DNA of 64,000 nucleotides from Nymphaea colorata (GCF_008831285.2 NC_045141.1:15114106-15178105), one strand, 5' to 3'; positions 1 to 14,380 are shown, counted from the first letter of the stretch. The notes: generated by a model not told the origin, from the sequence alone. Translations and numbers: made by a program.

Positions 1-18
1 GCCGGAAACGTGACGTAG

Positions 19-2061
19 GCAAGAAGAATTTGAAAAATCTGCATATGGGAGAGCCACGCGTGCACAGATCAATGCACAAGCTAAACAGTCACAGGCCACC
101 AACACGGGAGAGCCAGTTCTGAAGGTGATTGCTTTTCTTTTTTTCCCATTTCTTCAGAATTTTGGATCCAGAAATCATCTTTTCGTTATTGTTCTCACTG
201 GCCTTCTACTTTGGAATTGTTACAGTGGCAAATGGGATGAAATGCAGATGTATTATTCTGTTATTCAATTTGAACAAACGTAAGTTTGCGTTGATCTTTT
301 ATGCTTATAATCTTTGCGTTATATGGTTTCGCTGTGAATTTTCTACAAAAAGCTGTCATTATTGGGCGCTGAAACTTGCTTGGAACTGTAGATAGTTTGA
401 ACGATGTGAGATCTGTTTCAGTTTGATTCTTATATGCAACGTTAAAGGATCTCTTCATTTGACGTTTCTCTGATTCTTAGGGTTGATATCAGTACCGATA
501 CGCTTACTCTTCAAATGTTCCAAACAAGGCATGCATAGATTATGTAGCGAGAGGATCAGTCATTAGACGTGATGAACTTATTGACCTTAGATCCGATAAA
601 AACTTGAAATGAACTGAACCTGATTATGTTGGTCTCTCATTGGAATATGCATTGGATGCCACAAATCTGAATTAATAGGTAAAATCTGCCGGTCATCCTA
701 ATTTTCTGTTAGGTGGCATTGCAGATTGCACAAAAAAAGTAATGGCATAATTGAATGGTTGAACTGGACCCACAAAAGTGCAGCAACCAAGGAACGTATT
801 TAGCCCATAGTGGGACATAAAACTTGTAGGTTGGAAAATAGATAGGAGTCTTCCTATTGCTTGTCCCCCTCCACGAAAATCTTTAATCGACACTGTCACA
901 CCATGTCCTCTCTTGATTCAGCTCAATCAGATTCCTGAATTGGTATAGGGGTAGTCGTGATCGATCTTATTTTCATGTCAACCTGCTAGGCGTCACTGCA
1001 GGTTGACTAGTATTCACACACTTTTTTATGTCCTGTGCATGTGCTTAAGATATTTCTTTAATTTTATGCACTGAAACAGTTATCTGGTTGAGAACAAGAA
1101 AACTGGTTATTGTAGAACCTCATATCTATAGATATATACAACTAGAGAACTGAAGAAAAGGAAGTGGGAGGAAGGCATCGCGCTGTAATTTGTTCTTCAC
1201 AACGAAAAAGGAAACTTTAGCCATATATGGCAGTTTCTTGAAAAGAAAATGTCATGGACATAATACCTGAATGAGAATCCATATGAGTACGTGGAGGACA
1301 GTTCATGGAATTATCATCAAAATGCATGGTGAAATTGAAATTGAATAAAAAATCTAGATTAACTAAGTTAAAATCAAAATCATGGCATTGAGTATTCAAT
1401 TCGATAAACCTTGATAAGAACTATTTTGCTGTCATTCAGATTCATAACATGTGCAGAATGTCATAATTTGATTAACCCTTTGACTGAGTATTCCTGTATT
1501 AAAATTTTAAAATGATATTTTGGTGCAAGTAATAAATGTGATGTTTGCCTATGGTATAGTATGTTTGTTAATAAGTAGTTTCAGTTGATAATGCATGTGA
1601 TCGTGATATCCTATGCAATCCTTAGGATACCATTGGCCAAGTGTGCCAAGTGGGAGACAACCTTTGGATCAATGCTCTTGTTTGACAGGATCTAAACGTG
1701 GCTATTTAGATTTCACGTTACATGGTCATTGGGGACGCCAATCTTGAACTGGTTTCCAGCCTGTCACAGGAGTAATTTAGTGGTATAATTGGATATTGGC
1801 TTAATTAACTAGTTGTGAACGACAACTCTAAAGGAGGAGGAAATTATTTAGCGTGTGGGGCTATTTTATGTGGTTTTGAAATGTCCACATCAGTATAGTT
1901 GTGATTTGTTTTCTTCAAGTGACAGTTCCTCAGCATCAGTCGTGCATGATTTATGTTTAAGCTCCTATTTGAAATGGTTATATTGTGTTTCTTGGGCATA
2001 CATAATTTCATTGACTGAATAGGACTCTTTAGTTGCTGGTCAGCATTTTCTGCTGATATTT

Positions 2062-2104
<43 letters not shown>

Positions 2105-2258
2105 TGGCCTTCGCATTTTGTCTAAGCTGTTAGCATTTTGTATCGATGGGACTTAAATTCTATGAGTTTAACAGTTTGTGGTTTGTGGCCAACTATTTCT
2201 TCTTCCAGAGAATGGTGAAAGGCGCCTTCTCAAGATTCCAAATGTTAAGATGGTGTGA
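19..2258 (+). CDS. C-terminal exons of an unidentified plant gene (partial, 5' end outside window)
   Basis: Only one frame is open through 19-124. It is bounded by an acceptor-like CGTAG at the left and an AAG|GTGATT donor at 124. It encodes a polar, Gln/Ala-rich stretch ending in TNTGEPVLK. After an intron of about 2.1 kb, the acceptor TCTTCCAGAG leads in the same phase into 2211-2258, which encodes NGERRLLKIPNVKMV and a TGA stop. An AATAAA hexamer follows at 2318-2323. An alternative acceptor two bases upstream (2209) also gives an open frame, so the last exon is uncertain. I do not recognise the family and assign no function. The exon pair is an inference from splice-site and phase agreement; a transcript would settle it. 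Confidence 0.4.
2064..2102 (+). repeat. Poly(A) tract of about 39 nt
   Basis: An uninterrupted run of A lies inside the presumed last intron of the upstream gene. Such runs mark 3' ends of retroposed copies, but no retroelement coding sequence or flanking duplication is visible here, so it may be simple sequence expansion. Confidence 0.8.
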
Positions 2259-2330
2259 CCTTGAGCTTTATCATGAAGGCCCATGCTCTGTCCACATTTT
2301 ACAGTATATAAGATGTTAATAAAGTTGCTT

Positions 2331-5300
2331 GTACAGGTTGTCTGGTTATTGTTTCGTATGTCAAAATTAAGTTTCAGTCGACCATCCTTTGTTCTGTCTC
2401 AAGTATCAGTATCATACTCAGTGATCTCTGCTTCTGGCAAGTATGTCTAATATATCTTTCAAGAATAGCATTTCGGTTCATCTTTTGTCCTTGGTTTTCT
2501 TATCCGCCATACGTAGCCATCTTAGCTTTGCCATTACATTTTTAATGGCCAATGTTTTCAATTACAAGTTGCCATCTTGCTTGGAAATATCGTGTTTCTA
2601 ACATCAAACATGATAACCTGATTGAAATGATTTCATTTCATTTTTGTATTTTTCTATATTATGCTAATAGTTTTGTCTGTAAATATAGTCTTATATGGAC
2701 TGATGTCTTCTCAAATTGTTTCCAAGAAAACCATATTTTTCATGACATTGAGAGACTCTCCGGGCGATTCGAGCAGTTGGATATGTATTTGATGCTGTAG
2801 ATAATGAAGTCATATGATCAAGCATTGGGAATTAAATTCTTCCCTTTTTTCCCTTTTCAACTTTTTTGCTTGAGCTTCCGGTTACGAGCAAAGTATTTTT
2901 CAAAAAGGAAAAATGTCTGTATTCCCGGATTGCGTTTGAAGAAGGCAAAAAACGTCCTATTTGAGTATGTATGGCCAGGAGGCAAAACAAGAGAATTTAA
3001 CCTTTGAATCGGATTCATCTTTAGTACTGCATTTTTTGTTTGTTTGTTTTTGCAAACGAGGGAGGGATGTGACTCATTTACACATTTTTCTTGGCCAAGA
3101 TTTTGTGTTTAATGAATAAAACACAGGTACTGTTCTTGTTAAACGTTTGCTTTTCTTTTACATGATAAATGGTAAACCCATCTCTGCTACAACGTTGTCA
3201 AAGTCAGATATCCAAGTGATCAGTAATCCGTTGGATCAAGTTTGGTGAACAAGGCATGGATCTGGATTTAGGTTTGCAAGATTAAGTTCAGGTTTTGGCT
3301 CCGCTAAAAAGCACCAGATCTCGTTCAATGTTTTCTGTTGCCTAATGAACACGTTATGTTTCATGTGTTGGCAAAACCCGTAGGGGATGAATCGGTTCTT
3401 GAGCCCCACCTTGAGTTCGTTGTGAATCAGCCAAAAATAAAATAAAATAATTAATTAAAATGCAATCAATTTTAAAATATTCTATAGCTAAAAGCTAACT
3501 TGTGGCACATTTGAATCGGCCACCTAATCGACTTCGAGGTATGCAAGAGGGTTGCATAGGCCACCCATTTGTTTTAGGACCTTTGTCAGCATATATGATA
3601 AACCCTTCGAATCGATACGCCACAGTTTGCAGTTCAAATGAATAGCACTCATAAGAATCAAACTAAAAACCTACCATCAGCACCCTCAAACCAACCAGCT
3701 ACACTATTGACTTGGTTTACCATGGATCCCATTCAAATCTGGGGAAAACACTGTAACTTGACCTCCCGTGTCTAATAATGTTCAGCATTGCCGTTATTGT
3801 TTTGTCCCTTTTCAGATGTGGGTAATGTCAGATGTGTGGATTCAGAAAAGTATACACCGTGGGAAGGTCCACGCTGGTTACTGTAACTTATGGAATCGTC
3901 ATTTCCAAAATTTAGATCTTATTAAGTAATTAAAGTTGATTGCCAAATAAAGAATTCTCGTCTCGTCCTCGTCCACAAAAATCCTTTCTTTTCCATCCAT
4001 CTAAACATAGCCTAAGTAAATCTCTCACTTGTAATTAGGCCAATGCAACCTAGTTTGTGCGCCACTAAAGGGCAATCATTCAAAAACACACATATATATA
4101 TATATATATACCTCATCAAACGTCACCTGCAATACTCAGCATGTTGTCGTGAGTAGCTTGGGTGCCGGACCATGAGAGGGAGGATCCTGAATTCTTCTGG
4201 TGACATGATTGGCTGCCCACGCGCACACGAATAACTGGGTTATGACGACCAGATTGAAAGTGCAGCCGTATCTCCAATCACTTTTCCAAGATTTGACCCC
4301 ATAGATGTGATCATCATGGTTCATTTGTTAAGCATATAGACCGTAGTTATTTTGATAGGAAAGGCATATTTCCACCATAAACCATTTAAATGTCTGTAAG
4401 CAGAGGTGCAAAATGCTTGAAATACAGCAAACGGAGTTTCCAATAATCACCAGATCACATGTACACGTTTGACAACGACAGGAACATATAATGATCAAGA
4501 TTAAAGAATGAGATGTCGTTGTTAGAAAAGGTTAAGGCAGCTGTGCACACAATATTTTCATTCTATACATGAAGATCTAAGCAACTCACTGTAATCGGCT
4601 GGGCCGTCTCATTGTTAATCCTGTTTCAGACAACAATGCTCTGAAGATTCAGATTCCCACAGAACGACGTGCTGTCGCAAGAGGCAAACAGAGAACCATC
4701 TATTCTGATCCAGCACATATTAAGCAACTACTGCTCTCCACAACCACCTTTTTGTTATTACGCATAGCACCAGCTGCAGAGGCCAGATTGCAGAAATTGT
4801 CCAAAACACTTGAGTTCTGGTTACTCCGCATAGTTAAGTCATGAAGATACCATTGAATTTCGAAAGCTGCTTTTTTGTTAATACTCATGCACTGGAGACT
4901 ACAAAGGACCATAGAAATTAGTTGAATATCAATTCTGTGTGAAGATCGGTTCCCGCTATCACCCAGACAGAATAGGATGCCCATGTGACATCTGAAATTT
5001 CTTGGGTTTCTCATGTCTTGCCACTCTTGTTTGGCAATGCAAATTTCTTCGTTTTCCCCTCAGAGGAAAATAAAAAAAGATTGAAACACAGCGATTTGGA
5101 GTCTTCACAGCCAATGCTATCACCAAACAGACCAAACTACTGATAAACACGGAGGTCAGGCATGTCCTGTTTATGTTATCTTTTACCAGCATATATACAT
5201 AGTGAACACACCCAACTTCGTTTCTGGTGAACTTTCTGAAAAATACACCAGTTATCACATTAAACTCTGGCTCTGATAGTTTTACATTGCAAGTCTGCAG

Positions 5301-5338
5301 GACCACCAATCAACCATGTCTTTGCAAAATGCTACCCC
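2331..5338. other. Intergenic region and 3' flank of DG1
   Basis: This lies between the poly(A) signal of the upstream + strand gene and the stop codon of the - strand DG1 gene, so the two genes converge here. The stretch is AT-rich with only short, non-conserved frames. The part nearest 5338 must include the DG1 3' UTR. I see no convincing gene or transposon boundary, apart from a TA microsatellite at about 4092-4110. Confidence 0.6.
4092..4110. repeat. (TA)n microsatellite
   Basis: About nine TA units stand in the intergenic region downstream of DG1. Confidence 0.85.
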
Positions 5339-8300
5339 TTATTCTGCTTTCTTCCATGACTTCAGAATTTCAGATGCAGATGGTAACTCGGAAACGGCTG
5401 ACAGAATACTATGGCTGGGTAAATGAAGTAGCTGGCTGCCATTTACAGCCTCGAGATCATATTGATCATTGACTGATAAATCAGTGACAACATGACCAGA
5501 ATTACTGTTGAAATAAGATGTTATTATATCGGTTGGCACATCAAAATCAGCATTTTCTACATTGTTGCTTCGTGTAGATATATCCCACGTTCCCCCCTTG
5601 TGACTATCAGACCCCAGACCAATAATTTCACCAGAACAGTCTTGCCCAACTTCATCAGTGGAACTGGTTAAAGTGACAGCTACAAGATCATTGTGGCATT
5701 CCAAACTTGAATTCGAGGTTTCACTTGGAACAGGAGATGCACTATTGCAGACAGAGGTAGAATCATCCACTGAAGAAAGAGAGTTCAAAGCTTTTAACAG
5801 GCTCGAGATGGGGGTATCCGACATTGTATTGCAGTGATCAAAAAAGCTCAATAACTTCTGTACTTTTTCTTTGCCAATACGCACACAGTTTCTTCTAAAT
5901 AGATCTATCCACTGCCTATCATTCACATGAAGCAATGCATGCTCCATACCTTTGATAAGAGTGACAGCTCTTTCAAAGTCAAGCCGAGCTATGTTCTGAC
6001 ATATCATTTCCATGAACAGCAACTGGCAAGGGATTTCTTCAGCCTCCAACAGCAGGTCAAATGCATGTTCCAGTAAATGCCACTGCATACAGGAAAGAAC
6101 AAATACAACAACTGAATATGTTGCTGACAGTACATGTAATTTGTCATTACCGCAGTTTACATTATTTGATGTAAATATCCAAGGATTAAGGAAGCATAAC
6201 ATAAGGCATGACAAAGCCATTTACCAGGTTTTTCCCTTTCTCCCAGTGTGTGCATGTGACTATGCGGGTGCACATGCAATGCAATAGCCATGCTGCACTT
6301 TTACAAAGTAACCATCACAAAGGTTTAGGAAGACGCAAACTTTATAAGTTTCCCACCTCATTTGTCATGTGAATGTACATGGGTATGAATATTCAGAAAC
6401 ATAAAAGGCAGTTGAAAAGTTCATGTTCCATTTCAGAATAAAAGCCATCGCATTCTCTATGTAACAAAGCTTCAAAGATAGGAGAAAACACCATATGATC
6501 CCAGCTAGCATAAAATATTGTTGGAAACTGGAGACCAAGGAAAGGGTACAATGGGTCAAAGACTCGAAAAGACTTCTCCATGAAAAGTTTCATTGATGGT
6601 ACGGGTGTGATAAAACTTCAAGCCACTAAGAGACATATGCTTCCGTAACTGAGGACATTGCTTCCAAGGAGAAGATTTATAAATTCAACATGTTATTTCC
6701 CCCTATTTTGTTTCTCATCTAAATCCAAAAGTAAAGGAATGGATACGAGGAATGGCCAAAAGAAATTCACCTTCCCAGCTCTGGATGCCTCCACAAGCAA
6801 AAGTGCATGCTTTTGCTGATCTAACTGGAAGCCACTGAGTATCATCTCCTTATACACATATTCAAAATACTCCCATTGCTGCGCAGCAGCAGAAGCCTCT
6901 AAAATAGAACTGTAGGAGTATGAATCAGGAGAAACAGTAGCAGAACCATCAAAGGATGCAGGTGAACAGGCAGGAAGCATTTTAATTGATTCAAAAAGAC
7001 CTTTAGCTTCAGCAAACATATCACTCCGTCCATAAACTTTGAGCATGATATTTATGATTCCTATACTTGGAGGAACAAAACTCTTGATGTGATCAAACAT
7101 AGATATGCAGTCCTGCATGTGTCCACCTTCCATGCATGACCGAATCATGCCAGTAAATGCTATCTCCAATGGCCTATGAGAAGGGTCTTTTTTCAGCTTC
7201 TCAATCTGAAAGTACATCAAACAAAACATTAAAAAACAAACCACTTAAATAAATTATTTAAATCATGCAATTCTAAAGAGCACATGCTTCATCACACTTA
7301 AACAAGCATTAGAAATTTATACAACATTAACGATTAACCAACAGAAAGAGCACAGGCTGTTGTAAAAACAACTGGCAGCAATTGCCAGAGACCAGGATAA
7401 ACATCATTCAGACAGCATAAGAAGGAAGAGGATGAAAAATATCCAGTATCCGAAACCAATGATCGTCCAGGTAAGCAGAAATATACAAAAAACATATGAC
7501 ATTAATTTGCCCACCAAAGGGTACTATTGAAACAAGTTTGCCTCACAGGATTAGGCATACCATTTATATGATAGTTGATCATTGTTTTTTCCAAGTGCAT
7601 GATGGAACAAAGAAATTGAAGGGCAATATATTTCTGCAGAGAATCCAAACAAACGTCAAAATAAAAACACACTGTTCAGGGTAAAATCATTAGAGACATA
7701 AGAATTTAGGGTCAGAAATTGGTCAGGACTGTTTTCATATTTTCCTTTCCCATTTACCCGATTGAATTATAAACCTGACCTTCTATGTGTTTTGCTGTAT
7801 CGGATCCAACCTCTTTGCAACCCTAATAAAAATATATGGCAAGAAGATATTATTTCTCTTAGACTGTTTAAAAGCTTGCTGAGTCAACTCGTTCACTCAG
7901 TTGACTCAGTTTGACTCACCCTTCTAACGAGTCACCCCAGTAAGGGGACTCAGTTTTTATCAAAAGTTGGCATGACTCGGTCTGGCTCGGCCGAAACTCG
8001 GTTTGACTCGGTCTAGTATAGTGATAAATTTCGTATTTTGTAATTAACAAGTTCATTTGTTTATTAATTATTTAATTACTTAAATTTTGACATGAATCTT
8101 CTAACTTATTGAAATATAAGAATTTAGAATGGTTTTTCATTTATTAAATTTATATACTACAAATGAAAAGGTAAAACTAATTAACTTTAATACTTTAACT
8201 TCTTGTACGGTGTATTTTTTCAAGCTTTTATGACATTGAACTCTTTACTTTTCGATTTTTAGTTTTATATCATATTAACATAGATGTCAAATTTGTTAAC

Positions 8301-11300
8301 CATTAGATAGTTGTAAATGTTGAATGTCTTAATCTTAGTGTTTGATTTTTATTGATTTGTTTTTTGTTGATATATTGATTCCTGCCACACAATTTTCTTT
8401 GAAAAATGCAATTATAGATCAAGTCATCAATTTCTTGTTATCAAAAGAGATAATATTACTTAGTTAATACTTGATGAGTTGATGGTATGAACTATACATG
8501 TATTCAAGTCATTTTACAATTTTTTTATATTTAAATGGCAAGTTACATATTGTTTTTCTTTTAAAACAATAGTTAACAAAACCCAGACCAAGTTACCGAG
8601 TTGACCCGCCGAGTCACGAGTCAAGAATGAACGAGTCCAGTCCTGAGTCACCCGGTTTTAAAACATTGCTCTTAGATACACAAAACAATCTTTAAGGGGT
8701 TTAGATTATACTCAAGGTATGGACTTATAAGACGAATTAGTAAGTTTTGTCTTTTATGTGCTTCCTCTACAGCTTGCTGACGAAGATATTTATGATACGA
8801 TCTTCAACACACTAGTATCTTATCTTGAAGTCCAAACTGAGAAGTTCCTAAACCAAATTGTGACCAAATATTATCTATGATTTTACACTTTTCTATGCTT
8901 CCAAAGTTCTTTAACAATAAATTTCCAAAATTGCATAGTAGTTCTAAAGATATGATTGAGACAATGACAATAACATTATTTTTGAGATGCTTACATTGCA
9001 TTACTTTGTTCCTTGAAATCATCATCTGAGGTTTCCCCCAGAAAAATTAAATCATTTTTAATTTTCCTAAGAAAACACTTAGTAAAATTAACATGAGATT
9101 GATATTAGTAATTGCATCTCCATCTATACTGGTTTAACACCCTTAACTAGGAAGAGTAAAAACATTTTTTGTTTTGGTTCTCAGTAGAGACGGTTAAGTG
9201 GGAAAGCACTAAGGGAACTGGCCCTCTTTTGACAGTACTTGCACAGAGTCGGCCCTGTTTGAAGCTTATCCAACAAGGAACAATGTTCCACAATTGTCAA
9301 TTTGTTACTCAGCACAAGACAAATACTACAGAGAATTTAATACAAGCCATCCTGAGATTTTGTAGCCATCTAAAATCCTTGTGATCATCTACAACAACCG
9401 CTTAAATATTATGAAATCGACTAGGAAAATTACTAACTCATACGTCAGCAGCCTGGAATTACAAAATAAACCACCTAAGTCGCCAAAGGAACAGAAAAAT
9501 ATGTCATAAATCAGGAAAGACATGAAGACAGGAAATTCGTTGAAAAATATACCTACTGACATAATTGCTAAAACTAAAAATAACAAACCTGAACCATAGC
9601 ATCTCTCCACCTTCCTTTATTGCAAAGGCAGCAAGCCAGTTCATAATACACACTAGCTGACCCAACTACTCCCCTCCGTTCCATATCCAAAACTGCTTCA
9701 ACAGCATCATCTATCTTACCTTCTCTCCAATAGGCAGTCACAAGAACTGAGAAGTTAAAGGAAGAACACATACTTTAGCCTTAACTAATATCTATGAAAT
9801 GCATTTCCAAAAAGTAAAGATGACGTCACCTTTATATGTGTGAGAATTTGGAGCAAGTCCTCTTTTTCTCATTTTTCCAAAAAACTTGTGAACAAGCTCA
9901 TATTTTCCTGCTTTTAACATCACCTTCCAAAGGAGGAATTTTATAAATAGCATGTAAAGTGAATCTCAGGACAGAAGCAAATCATTAATAAGAAGCACGA
10001 AGCAAAAATACATCTCATGAAGTACATATGCATCACAACCATATTGCTCTCATCTTCATGAAACCAGCAAAGTCATATACGCATGTTTTCTAGGCGTATT
10101 GCAATTTGCAGCATCTCATTTTCAAGAAATTTCCACAAAGCATCAATATGGTCAAAATGCCATCATGCCCAACTTCATGAAGCTTTGGCAACATCCTCAC
10201 CATAATGAATTCATATCATATCCTCCTCATTTTCACATGAAATCTCTCAATATCATGGAACTTGTAGGTACACTATTTTATAAAAGATATTCTCACGTGT
10301 CAGTTCTACTTTCCATTTACAAACACAATCAGTTTTACAACAGTACGAGCAAAATCAGCCAAAAAAATACACAATGCATATACACAGAAGCAATAACATT
10401 TTGCTCATAAATAAGTTTATTAGCCCATTTGATTGCAACATTTTCCTTTTTCATAAATAGCTTTAGCTAGAATTTGCTAGCTATTAGGCATCATTATCCA
10501 TTGGGATAGTTCAATAACCATTAAACTACATGTAAGACCATCTATGGCCAATTAATACAAATATAATAAAAAAAAAGGCAAAACTCCAGTAATCACTGTC
10601 CCTTCTCTTAGTGATTATCAATGTCTGAACCTTTTCCCCCTCGAATTCTGAGTTGCTTCACTATCATTCCATCCCCAACCACCTTGTGCTTCCTTTGTTT
10701 TCAAAATTCAAAAGAAGGTCCAAAGGTCCAACCATACAAACTTACTGTTCAAAAACAAGCTATGAGAATATTACCTCCATTGCAAGGCCATAAGTTGCTG
10801 AAGAAGGTTTTAGGCCATTATGCTTGAGCTTTTCAAGCACCCAAAGTGCTCCTTTCCACTGCTTATGAGTGGCACAAGCATTTAACACCTAGAAATAAAA
10901 AATGAAAACAATAGGTTAAATGCCTATCCACTCAGCTGCTCGAACCTAAGATGAATTTGGTTGGTCTTTCGGCCACTGTCCAGTAAATCCAGGCAGATGT
11001 CAGCTTAAAAAGGCACTACAAATGCCAAAACTACCCCAGAACCCAACACCATGTAAATAGCGATGCCCTTAGGCCTTAAGTACTCATCAGGTTTGCTGGT
11101 GTTGCACCTACCTCATTCTTGGATTATGAGTTTACGGCCTATCCAGACAATAAACATCACTAATACTTACTGAGTTGTAGACCACCACATCAGGTTCCAA
11201 ACAACGATTCCAGTCTTTACGATGCATTTTTTGTAATAATTTTGAAGGTCGTTTCCTCATGCAATCAATTACATGCAGTAACTCTTTTATCAAACCAGCT

Positions 11301-14300
11301 TGCCCGAGAGTCACAGAAATGCTGTGGTATGCAGCCATATCAGGATATATATGGTAGTCTTCCTGTAAGATTTATGAAAACTAAAAAAACTCCATTAGTG
11401 TATTGCGATAAAGAAACAGTCATGACCCGAAAGTAATAGAAAGAACACAGTACCTGCATTCCTTTAAAAATGTTCAAAGCTTCTACAGGTCGCCTTGCTT
11501 TTCCAAGGATTGCCAAGAGTTTTGTGTATACATATCTGCCACATAAAATGATATGATAATGTAAATGAAAAAGAAAAAACATAGGTGCAGGCGCAAACCC
11601 CACCTTGCTAACTGTACAAATCACACAACCACTTGTTAACAAAAAGCACCCCTCTAAAATCAGGTTTGAAACCATAGAGTGATTAAGCATGAAGGTCACG
11701 GACCAAAGTAGTATCAAAAGTTCAACTAGCATATGACGATTTTATTGATGCAAGCAGTTCTTCAATATCATAAAAGAGTAAGTTCAGAGTTTCCAAAGGA
11801 TGTATACCTAAAGAATGAAGATGATTGTAGTGATGCAAGCACCTTCTTAATCTCAGAAAGAGAAAAGTTGTTTAGTTTCCAAAGCGTAGGTCCCTAGGTT
11901 ACCTATTGACCTGAAAGCTACTAAAGGCTTTTTACCCTTTTTAGACTTTAGTTACCATTAAACAACTAAAGCTACAGATATACCTCTCAGTAGAACCATT
12001 AGTAGACTCATATATACTAATACAATGTCTAACGTGTAGATGTATTTATTTCCAAAACTCAACATGTCGAACGCTTCACACAGTGTCTCGAATAGGGACC
12101 ATGCACGTATGCATTCACACATGCTCATGCACATCTGCACATAAAAGATATGCATGCAGAGAAAATTAATATTAGTAATAACTTGAAAAGGGGGACCCAA
12201 TGCCTATACCACCTTCCTTAGGAACTTGCATACAGGTATCTATTCTTTGACCAGAAAAACTAACTAATTGATCCCCATATAATTATGATATAAGCCATTG
12301 TGACATATTGTTCCCAGGGTTTTATCGGCAACATTTCTCAGATACTAATCAGAATGTTTGTTTTTCTTGAGCAAATCTCAAGAATTCAAAAAAATAAAAA
12401 AAAACATAAAAATGATTGAAAATTTATGAAAATTTGAATTTTATATTAATTTTTTTACAAAAACATTGATAAAAATTAAAATAGTCACTAAATGTAAAAC
12501 ATATCTAAAAAATTTTGAAATATATTAAAAATATTTTTGCAAAAAAGTGTGATAAAAAGGCATTATTCTGTCTCAGAGATTTTTTTCAAGATATTGTAAA
12601 GTTTTCACATTTTTTCTGCTTGTCCTTATTTTTCCAGTTTTAATGTTATATTTTGAGAAATGATGATATCTGTGACAATGATAATAACATATCACATATT
12701 TATTTCAAGCATGTTCAGAAACATGGACATTGGAGAGTTATTATGTCCCCACAATAATCCACATTTGTGCACCTGGGGTATTTGTGAACTCTGTACCCAT
12801 AACAGGTACTTTGGAACGAATTATTGTTATGATGGAGCTGGTCATAAGGGTCATTCCAAGGACAGCCACTTACTGAAACTTGAGACCTGGGAGATATACT
12901 TGAATAAGCATCTACGATTCTACATGTCAATTTTAAAATTAAGAACAAATGTTAACCCAGTCAACAGGGACCTTACGAGACTTCCTTGATGTCATATCTT
13001 TTGTCAATGGAAGCTGCAATGTTTTCAAATACAATACCTGCTCTTATAATGTTTATATTCCTCGTTACTGTATACCCATTCAACCACAGACAGCGCCTGC
13101 TCCCATTTACCATTCTTTCCAAGTCCTTGGATTATCCTGAGTAAATGCACCTCAGAGAACACCAATCGTGATTGGATCATTAATCTGGAGAACTTCCAAT
13201 CTCGCTTTCTAAGATCCATGGCGGAGAGCCTAAACAAAGAAATCACATGTCAAAAAGCTGTCGAAAATCGGTTATGCACTTAACAATCCGCAAGAACGCC
13301 GCAACAAAGGTAGGGGTAAATGTACCATTTATGAGACAAGTAGGATGGGTTTGACAATATTTAAAACATAGAACAACATAAAAATGGCATCTCGTACCAC
13401 ATTCTTTTCCCCGAAAAGTTAAAACCTATATGGTAGAGGTAGAAACCCCTCTGTCCTGCAACAAGAAAAGGATATTTTCTATTGACGTCGATCTTTTTAA
13501 AAGCAATGTAGAACTGCATTGCCGCTGCCTTAACAGTGATGGTGTTGGTAGCAAAATGCAGCTATTTCTTTGTCAACAAAGAATGCTTGTCCACGTTTCC
13601 TTATTCTGGATAACGAGACAAATCGGGCATCTTCCTTTAGACGATTAGTTGCATCTGATCGAAGGAACAAGACATAGGGAGACCGGGATTACCACCACCA
13701 CCATACAGCGAAGCGACAGATGACCACGAACAGATAACAGAAGTAACGTTGCATAATTGAGAAACAGAGACCGACCGGAGTTATGGTGGGATGACGACCG
13801 CGCCGCAGACATACCTCTTCACAAGCCACTGGATGCGTTCATTACCACCCACCCTTCTCCGGTAAGTTGGCTCGCTCCCTCCCGCCTCCCCCATATCGTC
13901 GTCCAGTAGCCAACTCAGACTATCGCGGTTGCGCTGGGCCAGAATTCCTCTTAACTCCTCCAGGTGCTCCTCCTTAAGCCTCTCGCCGACATCCTCCTTA
14001 CCGAACTCCAGACTGTCACGCAGCAGCTGAATTCCTCCCTCCCACGGCTTCCCGGAAACCCTAACTAATCCACCGCCCTTCTCATCCTTCTCCCCTCCCT
14101 TCACTTCCCTCATGACCATCCGATACTCCTCGAGGGCATCACGGAAGCGTGATTCCTCGGCGTCAGCCACGGACACGGAGCTCGCTTCCGCGGGTTGCTT
14201 TTCCTTCTTGTTGGAGCGGCGGCGGAATTTCTGCAGCTCCTTCTTGCTGAGGGCGTGGAGGATTTTGGGTGTCGGAGTGACGCCGCGGCGGAGCAGCCGC

Positions 14301-14380
14301 CGCCTCAGTTTCTCCGTGTTCGGCTGAAACTGCGGGGTGGTCGAGGAACAGCTGCTGCAGAGGAGGGCGGTCGCCTCCAT
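5339..14380 (-). CDS. DG1: Chloroplast pentatricopeptide repeat protein, DG1 (DELAYED GREENING 1) ortholog
   Basis: Nine exons on the - strand: 14380-13815, 13229-13038, 11535-11454, 11362-11171, 10888-10775, 9923-9830, 9746-9589, 7205-6771 and 6082-5339. All use GT-AG introns and join in phase to 2577 nt, giving 858 aa plus stop. The N-terminus (MEATALLCSSCSSTTP) looks like a plastid transit peptide. It is followed by the family block EKLRRRLLRRGVTPTPKILH and then PPR units such as PDVVVYN, VLNACATHKQW and LVTAYWREGKID. The order and wording match Arabidopsis At5g67570/DG1 throughout. In Arabidopsis DG1 is needed for early chloroplast development and is reported to interact with the sigma factor SIG6 for plastid-encoded polymerase transcription. 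The last exon adds a Ser/Asp-rich, poorly conserved tail ending LKSWKKAE. The start is the first ATG of exon 1 and aligns with the family N-terminus. No frameshift or missing exon is seen. Confidence 0.92.
7864..8668. mobile_element. hAT-like non-autonomous DNA transposon (MITE) in DG1 intron 7
   Basis: The segment is AT-rich inside but has ends dense in GACTC/GAGTC motifs. The left end (CTGTTTAAAAGCTTGCTGAG) and the reverse complement of the right end (CAATGTTTTAAAACCGGGTG) form an imperfect terminal inverted repeat. The 8-bp direct repeat CTCTTAGA flanks it at 7856-7863 and 8669-8676. An 8-bp target duplication and a CA-type terminus fit the hAT superfamily. There is no transposase frame. 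It sits between exons 7 and 8 of DG1 and does not touch the splice sites. Confidence 0.65.
12300..12960. other. AT-rich, repeat-like stretch in DG1 intron 2
   Basis: This part of intron 2 (11536-13037) has long A/T runs and short frames without conserved motifs. It resembles degraded interspersed repeat DNA, but I could not find inverted termini or a target duplication. Confidence 0.3.

Noticed and set aside
2064-2102. Poly(A) tract as the 3' end of a processed pseudogene
   Set aside because: No cDNA-like sequence or flanking duplication was found upstream of it.
4700-5309. Two overlapping - strand frames downstream of DG1
   Set aside because: They lie after the DG1 stop codon, most likely in its 3' UTR or flank, with no conserved text.
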